From Bradyrhizobium iriomotense (lineage in GTDB: Bacteria > Pseudomonadota > Alphaproteobacteria > Rhizobiales > Xanthobacteraceae), in NCBI RefSeq assembly GCF_018130765.1, contig NZ_JAFCJZ010000001.1, positions 62,001 through 126,000 of the forward strand: a stretch of DNA of 64,000 nt, given 5' to 3'. The notes under the pieces are model-generated. The model searched no databases. It saw only the letters and a program-made list of their open reading frames with translations, and had not been told where the DNA came from. Within the stretch, counting starts at the first letter, position 1. Each line of letters opens with the position of its first letter. Positions 54,125 through 61,722 of the stretch are shown here, piece after piece. Both the position numbers and the translations under genes were made by a program.

Positions 54125-55522
54125 CTACCAAGCGTAGCGCAGCGCGACCTTGCCCGTGTAGGCACGTGTCAGGCTCGACACTTCGCTGTCGAAGCTCGCC
54201 GAGGCGGACCAGCCGTTCACCGCGTGCAGCTCGAGCGCAACGCCCGTGAGCGCTGCGTTCGGCGCCAGGGCCACGCCGCTCGCGGTCAAGCCCTGACCGG
54301 GCAGGGACAGGAACGCCGCCGGGATCGATTGCCCTGCGCTGAAATCATGCGCCCAGGCGAGCCGCCCGCGCAGGCTCACCACGCTTCCCGCGAGCGCAAG
54401 CTGCGTGCTCGTGCGCAGGCCGAGCTCGGTGCGGCTGTCGGTGAAGCTGTCGCTGCCGGGCACGGTCGAAAATGAACTGGCCGCCTCGGGCGGCTGTGCC
54501 CCGCTCGCGGAGGGCAGGCGGAAGGTGGTGACCTGCGCCGCCGCATAGGGCGTGATGCCGAGCCAGGGTGTGGCAAGACGATAGCCGCCTTCGATGCGGC
54601 CGGAATAAGCGTTGGCGTTGATCGCCGCGGCGAACTGTCCGGAGCCCGCCGGCGTCACGGGATGATCATTGCTGATCGCTTGCCAACCGTAGGCGAGACC
54701 GGTGGCAACATAGGCCGATCCGACGCTGTGCCGGACGAAGGCGCCGGCCTGAAACAGATCGGAGCGGCCATTCGAAAAATTGTTGGCGAAGCCGGTACCG
54801 CCCCCGGCCAGCGCAAAGCCCACCCGGGTCTGCGGCGAGAGCGAATAATCGGCTCCGGCCACGGTCCCAAAGCTGCGGCTGGCCGAGCCGATGCCGCTGG
54901 TCGATACCTGCGAGCTGCCGAAACCGGCAGCCCAGACGTTCCAGTGCGGAGCGGCGAGCGCGGGCCTGCCGTAGATCGCCCCATAGGCCTCGCGTCCGAT
55001 GCCGCCATGCGTCCGGTCGTTTCCGATATCGGCGTAGGCCGCCAGCTCTGCGTCCAATTCGGCCGGGCCGATGCCGCGGCCATCGATTGCGGGATCGAGC
55101 AGGGCGAGCGTGAACTGCCTCATCGCCAGGAAGGTGGCCTGTGCGCTCTCGGGGCGCGAAGCGCCATCGGAGCCGCCGCCAAAGGCCCGCCGCATACCGA
55201 ACCGTGCAGCGCCGGCAAGTCCCGGCGGCTCGCTGGCCCAGCCGTAGTTGGGTGGCATGCCGCCACCATTGCCACTGCCGAACGGTGCTCCGCCAATACC
55301 GGGCGCAAGGCCGGACGCCTGCGGGCCGCCGAACATCGAGCCGCCGATGCCGCCGAAATTATTGAAACCGTTGCCGGGCGCGTTCGGACCAGGCGGGCCG
55401 AAACTTTCGGCGCCCCCGAACGTGCCGAACTCGCGCATGACCTGCGCATCCGCCGCACCCGGTAGCAGCAATCCGGCCGTCAATAGCAGCAGCGCCAGAC
55501 GCGCACGCACGTCTGCGCTCAA
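54125..55522 (-). CDS. Autotransporter beta-barrel domain protein
   Basis: A 465-residue outer-membrane protein. A signal peptide (LALLLLTAGLLLPGAADAQ) is followed by about 100 Gly/Pro/Phe-rich residues (GGIGGSMFGGPQASG), then a short helix and a 12-strand-type barrel from about 185 (HWNVWAAGFGSSQVS) to the terminal aromatic strand VALRYAW. The passenger is very short, so it may be a barrel-only adhesin or porin-like protein. No in-frame ATG precedes it; TTG at 55522 or GTG at 55510 is the start. It is monocistronic. Confidence 0.82.
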   Translation of the reverse strand: MSADVRARLALLLLTAGLLLPGAADAQVMREFGTFGGAESFGPPGPNAPGNGFNNFGGIGGSMFGGPQASGLAPGIGGAPFGSGNGGGMPPNYGWASEPPGLAGAARFGMRRAFGGGSDGASRPESAQATFLAMRQFTLALLDPAIDGRGIGPAELDAELAAYADIGNDRTHGGIGREAYGAIYGRPALAAPHWNVWAAGFGSSQVSTSGIGSASRSFGTVAGADYSLSPQTRVGFALAGGGTGFANNFSNGRSDLFQAGAFVRHSVGSAYVATGLAYGWQAISNDHPVTPAGSGQFAAAINANAYSGRIEGGYRLATPWLGITPYAAAQVTTFRLPSASGAQPPEAASSFSTVPGSDSFTDSRTELGLRTSTQLALAGSVVSLRGRLAWAHDFSAGQSIPAAFLSLPGQGLTASGVALAPNAALTGVALELHAVNGWSASASFDSEVSSLTRAYTGKVALRYAW

Positions 55523-55751
55523 GACACAAACCGCATGAAGCGCCCCAACCGCGCCGGATGCCGGCCGCGCAGCCCGCGCGGCGAATCAGCTGTAAGCAGC
55601 GAATCCGACAGAGCTGAATCGTAAATGCGTCTCTAACGTTTTCCAATCTTTTCTTGGTGTGTCTTGATGTCGTCAAACCCGCGCAAACGGTTTCACGACG
55701 ATGCGGCAATCGCCGTCGAGATGCAGTCAATGTTTCCAAATGTGTCCAGGC

Positions 55752-57401
55752 TCAGGCCGTGATCGCCTTGGCCGAGCCCACTTCGTTGCGCAGCAGGAAC
55801 TTCTGGATCTTGCCCGTCGACGTCTTCGGGATCGGTCCGAACACGACTGCTTTCGGCGTCTTGAAGCCGCTCATATGCGAGCGGCAGAAGGCGATGATCT
55901 CGGCCTCAGTCGCGCTGGCGCCGTCCTTCAGCTCGACGAAGGCGCAGGGCACTTCGCCCCATTTCGGATCGGGTTTGGCGACGACGGCGGCGAACAGCAC
56001 GGCCGGGTGCTTGTAGAGGATGTCCTCGACCTCGACGGAGGAAATGTTCTCGCCGCCGGAAATGATGATGTCCTTGGAGCGGTCCTTGATGATGACGTAG
56101 CCGTGCTCGTCGAGCACGCCGAGATCGCCGGTGTGAAACCAGCCGCCCTCGAAGGCTTCCCTCGTCGCTTTCTCGTTCTTGAGGTAGCCCTTCATCACGA
56201 TGTTGCCGCGGAACATGACCTCGCCGATGGTTTCGCCATCGCGCGGCACCTCTTGCATCGTCTGCGGATTGATGACGGTGACGCCTTCCTCGAGCGGGTA
56301 GGGCACGCCCTGCCGGCGCTTCATGCGCGCACGCTCGGCGGCCGGGAGCTCGTCCCAGCCGGGCTGCTCGGCGCAGACGGAGGCCGGGCCGTAGACCTCG
56401 GTCAGACCATAGACATGCGTCAGCTTGATGCCGATGCTTTCGGCGCCTTCCAGCACCGCGACGGGCGGCGCGGCGCCAGCGATCAGGCCGACCACGCGGC
56501 GCGCGGCGTTACCCTTCGGCGCATCGGGCGCGTTGATGAGCGTGTTGTAGACGATCGGCGCGCCGCACATGTGGGTGACGCCGTGCTGCTTGATCAGCTC
56601 GAAGATCTTTGTCGGCTCGACCTTGCGCAGGCAGACATTGATGCCGGCCGCGGCCGCGATGGTCCAGGGGAAGCACCAGCCGTTGCAGTGGAACATCGGC
56701 AGCGTCCAGAGATAGACCGGATGCTGGCCGAGATTGCCGGCGAGGATGTTGCTGACGGCGTTGAGATACGCGCCGCGATGATGGGTGACGACGCCTTTTG
56801 GATTGCCGGTCGTGCCCGAGGTGTAGCTCAGCGCGATCGCGTCCCATTCGTCCTTCGGCGGGATCGCGGCGAAGTCAGGATCGCCTTGCGCGACGGCGGC
56901 CTCGTATTCGATCTCGCCGATACGCTTGCCGCCCTTGAAGGCGGTGTCATCGACGTCGATCACGAACGGCTTCGGCCCGCTCATCTGCGCCAGTGCATCG
57001 GTGATCACGCCGGAAAATTCTGGATCGACAAGAATGATTTTCGCGCCGCCATGATCGAGCTGGAACGCAATCGAGGGCGCGTCGAGGCGGATATTGAGCG
57101 CGTTCAGCACGGCGCCGGTCATCGGCACGGCAAAGTGCGCTTCGTTCATCGCTGGGATGTTCGGCAGCATCGCCGCGATGGTGTCGCCGACGCCGATGCC
57201 CTTGCCGGCGAGATACGATGCAAAGCGCTTGCAGCGCTCATAGGTCTGCGCCCAGGTGAAGCTGCGGCCTTCATAGACCGTGCTGACGTGATCGGGATAG
57301 ACCGCCGCGCTGCGCGCGAGGAAGCTCAGCGGACTCAGCGGCACGTAGTTGGCGGGAGTCTTGTCGAGGCCGATATTGTACGGGTTCTGCCGCTCACTCA
57401 T
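55752..57401 (-). CDS. AMP-dependent acyl-CoA synthetase
   Basis: A 549-residue ANL-superfamily ligase. The AMP motif is LSYTSGTTGNPKGV, followed by VYGLTEVYG, GGWFHTGDLGVLDEHGY and IISGGENISSVEVED, with the catalytic Lys in KTSTGKIQKFLL. It activates a medium- or long-chain carboxylate to its CoA thioester. The ATG at 57401 is chosen because AAGGAGG abuts the ATG at 57407 but gives 6-bp spacing to this one. It lies next to the TRAP transporter operon on the same strand, 21 bp from its end, so it may activate the imported acid. Confidence 0.92.
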   Translation of the reverse strand: MSERQNPYNIGLDKTPANYVPLSPLSFLARSAAVYPDHVSTVYEGRSFTWAQTYERCKRFASYLAGKGIGVGDTIAAMLPNIPAMNEAHFAVPMTGAVLNALNIRLDAPSIAFQLDHGGAKIILVDPEFSGVITDALAQMSGPKPFVIDVDDTAFKGGKRIGEIEYEAAVAQGDPDFAAIPPKDEWDAIALSYTSGTTGNPKGVVTHHRGAYLNAVSNILAGNLGQHPVYLWTLPMFHCNGWCFPWTIAAAAGINVCLRKVEPTKIFELIKQHGVTHMCGAPIVYNTLINAPDAPKGNAARRVVGLIAGAAPPVAVLEGAESIGIKLTHVYGLTEVYGPASVCAEQPGWDELPAAERARMKRRQGVPYPLEEGVTVINPQTMQEVPRDGETIGEVMFRGNIVMKGYLKNEKATREAFEGGWFHTGDLGVLDEHGYVIIKDRSKDIIISGGENISSVEVEDILYKHPAVLFAAVVAKPDPKWGEVPCAFVELKDGASATEAEIIAFCRSHMSGFKTPKAVVFGPIPKTSTGKIQKFLLRNEVGSAKAITA

Positions 57402-57422
57402 CGACATCCTCCTTAAACCGCG

Positions 57423-59312
57423 TCAAAGAAATCCGATCGAGATCCATGGGAAGATCGCGACGATGATCAATCCCACCAGCAGCGCCAGCAGATAGCCCCA
57501 GATCGGCCTGATGCCTTCGGCCGGATCGACGCGTCCGATGGCGCAGGCGGCATAATAGCCGACACCGAAAGGCGGGGCGAATAGTCCGATACCCATGGCC
57601 AGGATGATCACCATCGCATAGTGCACCTCATGCACGCCGACGGCGCGGGCGATCGGAAACAAAAGCGGCCCGAACAGCACGATCGCCGGGATGCCCTCGA
57701 GCACGCTGCCGAGGATGGTGAAGGCCAGGATCGAGACGGCGATGAAGGTCGCAGGCCCGCCCGGCAGCCCCGTCATGGCCGCCGCCAGCGAGCGCGAGAA
57801 GCCGGATTGCGTCAGGCCCCAGGCCATGCCGGTGGCCGTGCCGATGATCAGGAGGATCGCCCCCGATAGCGCCGCGGTCTCGACCAGCATCGGAAACAGC
57901 CGCCGCCAGTCGAAGCGGCGATAGACCAGGAGGCCGACCAGGGCGCCATAGACGATGCCGATGGTGGAGACTTCGGTGGCAGTCGCAATGCCCTCGACCA
58001 CGGCGTAGCGGATCACGAAGGGCAGCGCGAGCGCGGGCAGGGCGATGACGAAGGTCTTGCCGATCTCGGATGCCGTGGCGCGGCGGACATGGCTCATGTC
58101 CTCGTGGCGATAGCGCCACCATACCAGCATGCAGAGCGTGATGGCGAGCACGACGCCGGGCAGCAGGCCGCCGGTGAACAGCGCCGCGATCGAGACGCCG
58201 GTGACCGAGCCGATCGTGATCAGCACGAGACTCGGCGGAATGGTCTCGGTCTGGGCGCCGGTTGCCGCCAGAAGCGCGACCAGATCGCCGGGCTTGGCGC
58301 CGCGCTGTTTCATCTCCGGGAACAGAACGGGCGCGACCGCGGCCATGTCGGCAGCCTTGGCGCCGGATATGCCTGAGACCAGGTACATGGCGCCGACCAG
58401 CACGTAATGCAGGCCGCCGCGGACATGACCGAGCAGGCTCGCCAGGAAGGCCACCATGGCCCGCGCCATGCCGGTCATCTCGATCAGCAGGCCAAGGAAC
58501 ACGAACAGCGGCACCGAGAGCAGGATGAGGTGGCTCATGCCCTCGTCCATCCGCCCGACCAGCACCATCACGGGCGTGCGCGTGGTCAGCGCCAGATAGC
58601 CGAAGATGGCGAGGCCAAAGCCGAACGCAATGGGAACGCCGGCAAAGACGCAGAAGCCGGCGACGCCGACGAAGAAGATGACGAGGTTGAGATTGCCGAG
58701 CGGCCGCAAGTATGGCTGCGCCAGCCAGAACAGGCCGACGACGACGGCAACCGAGATCACGGCTGCAAGCACCGTCCGGTAGTCAGCAGCGCGGAGCAGC
58801 CTCAGCAGCGCGAATACCGCCATCAGGCAGATGCCGGCCGGCAGCGCCGCGGCGCGCCACATGTTCGAGATCTGCAGCGCCGGCGTGGTGATGAAGCTTT
58901 CCTCGTAGGCGTAGTCCCAGGACGGCCAGACGATCAGCGTCAGGAACGCCAGCGCCGCAGAGGTCGCGACGAGGTCCAGATAGGCCCGCATCGTGGGTCC
59001 GGCGCTCGCGACCACGGCGGTCATGCGCATGTGCTCGGAGCGGCGGAACGCGACCGCCGCGCCCAGCATGGCCAGCCACAGGAACAGGATCGAGGCGAGT
59101 TCGTCCGACCAGATCAGCGGCCGATGCAGGCCATAGCGTGCGACTACGCCCGCGAACAGGATCACGATCTCGGCGACCACCAGAATGGCCGCCGGGATTT
59201 CGACCAGGAGGCCGAGGAGGCGCTCCGTCGAGGCCAGCAGCGAAGGTCGGCGAGGGGACTGAACAGCCGCCTCGCCCGTCACTTCGATCACCTCGACCTC
59301 GATATGAGCCAT
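57423..59312 (-). CDS. TRAP transporter fused permease (DctQ-DctM)
   Basis: A 629-residue membrane protein. Residues about 30-180 form the small DctQ-type four-helix subunit (WSDELASILFLWLAMLGAAVAFRR). From about 200 the large DctM subunit follows, with IPIAFGFGLAIFGYLAL-like and GISGAKAADMAAVAPVLFPEM segments and roughly a dozen helices. Fusion of the two is a known arrangement. It imports a carboxylate delivered by the DctP-type protein using a sodium or proton gradient. It starts 15 bp after the dctP stop. Confidence 0.9.
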   Translation of the reverse strand: MAHIEVEVIEVTGEAAVQSPRRPSLLASTERLLGLLVEIPAAILVVAEIVILFAGVVARYGLHRPLIWSDELASILFLWLAMLGAAVAFRRSEHMRMTAVVASAGPTMRAYLDLVATSAALAFLTLIVWPSWDYAYEESFITTPALQISNMWRAAALPAGICLMAVFALLRLLRAADYRTVLAAVISVAVVVGLFWLAQPYLRPLGNLNLVIFFVGVAGFCVFAGVPIAFGFGLAIFGYLALTTRTPVMVLVGRMDEGMSHLILLSVPLFVFLGLLIEMTGMARAMVAFLASLLGHVRGGLHYVLVGAMYLVSGISGAKAADMAAVAPVLFPEMKQRGAKPGDLVALLAATGAQTETIPPSLVLITIGSVTGVSIAALFTGGLLPGVVLAITLCMLVWWRYRHEDMSHVRRATASEIGKTFVIALPALALPFVIRYAVVEGIATATEVSTIGIVYGALVGLLVYRRFDWRRLFPMLVETAALSGAILLIIGTATGMAWGLTQSGFSRSLAAAMTGLPGGPATFIAVSILAFTILGSVLEGIPAIVLFGPLLFPIARAVGVHEVHYAMVIILAMGIGLFAPPFGVGYYAACAIGRVDPAEGIRPIWGYLLALLVGLIIVAIFPWISIGFL

Positions 59313-59327
59313 GACGGCCCCAACGCG

Positions 59328-60347
59328 TTACGAGAGCTTGCCGACGGCCTTCTCCAGCAGGTCCCAGGCCTGGTCGCCATACTTGCCCTTCCACTCGGCA
59401 TAGAAGCCGGCGGTCCGCAGCTTGTCGCGGAACGGCGCCGTGGCGGGCTGGTTGAAGGTCAGGCCCTTGGCCGCGAGCTCCTGCTGGAGGTTGGCATTGA
59501 GCTTGGCGGTGTCCTCGCGCTCCTTGACCGCGGCGGCATTGATGTTCTTGGCGACGATGGTGCGCACGTCCTCCGGCAACGCGCTCCAGGCTCTCCGGTT
59601 GGCCAGGAACCAGAAGCCGTCCCACATATGGTTGGTCAGCGAGCAGTACTTCTGCACCTCGTAGAGCTTGGCGGTCGAGATGATCGCCAGCGGGTTCTCC
59701 TGGCCCTCGACGATCTTGGTCTGCAGCGCCGAATAGACCTCGCTGAAATTGATCGAGGCGGGCGCCGCATCGAATGCCTTGAACATCGAGGTCCACAGCG
59801 GCGACACCGGGACGCGGATCTTGAAGCCCTTGAGGTCGTCAGGACCGGTGATCGGCCTCGTCGAGGACGTGGTCTGGCGGAAGCCGTTGTCCCAGATCTT
59901 GTCCATGACCTCGAGGCCGGCCTTCTTGATCTCGCCGCGGACATGGGCGCCGAGGTCGCCGTCCATGGCCTTCCAGACCGTGTCGTAGTCCGGGAACGCG
60001 AAGCCGATGCCGTTGATGGACGCGGCCGGCACCAGGGTCGACAGGATCAGGCCCGACAGCGTGAAGAACTCGACGCCGCCGGAGCGGATCTGGCTCAGCA
60101 TGTCGGTGTCGGACCCGAGCTGGTTGTTCGGGAAGATCTGGAGGTCGAACTTGCCGTTGGTCTCGGCCTTGATCGCCGCCGCCATCTCCTTGGCGCGCAC
60201 GTTCAGCGGATGGGTGTCCGGCAGGTTGTTGGCGTATTTGTAGGTGAACTCGGCGCTCTGGGCGCGGGCCACATGGGGCGCGCCAATGCCGCCCAGGACC
60301 GCGGTCGCGGCGGAGGCCTTGAGAAGCGTGCGTCGGGAAAAGTTCAT
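59328..60347 (-). CDS. TRAP transporter solute-binding protein (DctP)
   Basis: A 339-residue periplasmic binding protein with a Tat signal (SRRTLLKASAATAVLGG ... VARAQS). Hallmarks are YKYANNLPDTHPLNVRAKEMAAAI, LKGFKIRVPVSPLW (the Arg usually clamps the ligand carboxylate) and NFSEVYSALQTKIVEGQENPLAI. The ligand is probably an organic acid. It is the first gene of an operon with the fused permease and, likely, the acyl-CoA synthetase. Confidence 0.92.
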   Translation of the reverse strand: MNFSRRTLLKASAATAVLGGIGAPHVARAQSAEFTYKYANNLPDTHPLNVRAKEMAAAIKAETNGKFDLQIFPNNQLGSDTDMLSQIRSGGVEFFTLSGLILSTLVPAASINGIGFAFPDYDTVWKAMDGDLGAHVRGEIKKAGLEVMDKIWDNGFRQTTSSTRPITGPDDLKGFKIRVPVSPLWTSMFKAFDAAPASINFSEVYSALQTKIVEGQENPLAIISTAKLYEVQKYCSLTNHMWDGFWFLANRRAWSALPEDVRTIVAKNINAAAVKEREDTAKLNANLQQELAAKGLTFNQPATAPFRDKLRTAGFYAEWKGKYGDQAWDLLEKAVGKLS

Positions 60348-60669
60348 GGGTCTGCTTCCTCGGAAGGATTGTTTTTGTTCTGAGATGCAAACCTATACGG
60401 ACGTCACGTCAGAAGGTCATCTGCGATCTCGCGAAGCTCGCTTATTGCAGCCGGACAACGTCACGGCAATATCGGCGAAAACAACCCCATGCACAGTAGC
60501 CGTCAAGAGCCGGGACGATGGCCGAGCTCCGGGTCGAAAACGACGCTGGAGCAAAGGTGCGGTGGCAGGAATTCTGCCTAAATATCTGATCCAATTGTAT
60601 ATAAATATATTCCATAATATACCTTATGCGAATTACGGATATGGGTGTCGGTGCCAGGTCCAGCACTTG
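60348..60669. other. 322-bp intergenic region with AT-rich island
   Basis: It contains the 22-bp repeat copy at 60478-60499 and, at about 60581-60640, an AT-rich tract (CTAAATATCTGATCC, TATATAAATATATTCC, ATAATATACC) unlike the GC-rich surroundings. The DctP promoter is expected just upstream of 60347. No gene is assigned; the frame at 60442-60666 (minus) only translates the repeat. Confidence 0.5.
60478..60499 (-). repeat. Dispersed 22-bp intergenic repeat, copy B
   Basis: The minus-strand sequence here is identical over 22 bases to 41577-41598 on the plus strand; both copies are intergenic. Confidence 0.6.
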
Positions 60670-61545
60670 CTAATCTGCCGTGAGCGATCGCAGCCAAGCC
60701 AGTCTGGAGATGGCCCTCTCCGCCAGCCGCTGTAGAACTTCGACGCGGTCCGCGTCGGTCGAGCGATCCGCGCCGTCGAGGTAGCCGTCGACGAGAAGCT
60801 CGGCGATTTCCAGCAGGCCCCTTCGTTCGGCGGCGACTGGAAAGCTTCCGAAGTCGGCGGCGGCGTCGGCCATCTCGATGGTTTCCTGGCGGATGGCTCG
60901 TGTGCGGACAGCGGCAGGTCCGCTCAGACGTTGTTCGAGATCGGCAAGCTGGGCAACCAGGCGAAGCTCGAGCCTTCGCGCATCGATTTGCTGCGGAGTG
61001 GCTTGCGGTGCGTCGCCGCTCCTCCGCGCGTGCTCGTGATGGTAGGCGCGGCGCCTCTCCTTCCGCAGCGCAGCGACGTGGCCAAGTTCTTCCTTGGCCA
61101 TTGTCTCGGAAGCGTTCTTGATATCGGGATCGTCGGAATAGGCTGCGAGATAGGACCAGAAGGCAAAGGCCCGCTCCTCGTTGCGGACCGCGAGCGCGAG
61201 TGCGCGGTACGGCGTCATCAAACGTGTTGTCTTCACCTCGGCTGCGGCTTCCGGATCGAGTGTCTTCGGTCCTTCCCAGCGCACGAGGGCGGGATCGGGA
61301 TTCCTGCCGCTGCGCGATTGCGACCACTGCGTGATGCTGTCGACGTGCTCGCGCTCGGCGGAAGCGAGTCGGGTGAACACGTCTGCGAGATCGTCCTTTC
61401 CCTGCCTGCGCATGGCTTCGGCAAGATCATCGTACCGATGCGCCGCCTCCTGCTCCATTGCGTGCGCAAGCGCAAAGAACTCGTCGAGAGTCTTCAATAC
61501 ACCTTCAGGCTCTGAGCGAAGCAACGACGTGCGCAGCAAAGGCAT
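60670..61545 (-). CDS. Ferritin-like domain protein (rubrerythrin-type diiron)
   Basis: A 291-residue protein. The N-terminal half is a four-helix ferritin-like domain with EQEAAHRYDDL, ExxH in AEREHVDS, RNEERAFAFW and a second ExxH in KEELGHVAAL, the classic diiron ligands. The C-terminal part (about 170-291) is helical and unrecognised. A role in oxidative or nitrosative stress is plausible because it is divergent from nosR, but that is inference. The ATG at 61545 is used; the frame extends 33 residues further upstream, but the extension is Cys/Thr-rich and dissimilar to ferritin folds. Confidence 0.78.
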   Translation of the reverse strand: MPLLRTSLLRSEPEGVLKTLDEFFALAHAMEQEAAHRYDDLAEAMRRQGKDDLADVFTRLASAEREHVDSITQWSQSRSGRNPDPALVRWEGPKTLDPEAAAEVKTTRLMTPYRALALAVRNEERAFAFWSYLAAYSDDPDIKNASETMAKEELGHVAALRKERRRAYHHEHARRSGDAPQATPQQIDARRLELRLVAQLADLEQRLSGPAAVRTRAIRQETIEMADAAADFGSFPVAAERRGLLEIAELLVDGYLDGADRSTDADRVEVLQRLAERAISRLAWLRSLTAD

Positions 61546-61722
61546 GGCAATGGTTTCCCATATGCAGATCTGTGATCCGGTTCCACGCGAGCAGGAAATA
61601 TCTTGCGTGTTGACAGATACGGTAGCCTGCGGTGAGTTTTGCACGTCAGCGGCGACAAATCATCGACGAAAATGAAACGCTACGCGATCCCGGTTGGTCG
61701 CGCAGATTGCATTTGAAGCGAC

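Noticed and set aside
58407..60383. 658-codon plus-strand frame
   Set aside because: Antisense to the TRAP transporter genes; charged, low-complexity composition.
61546..61722. Search for an FNR/NnrR box in front of nosR
   Set aside because: No convincing TTGAT-N4-ATCAA or TTG-N8-CAA site could be placed by eye; nothing is claimed.
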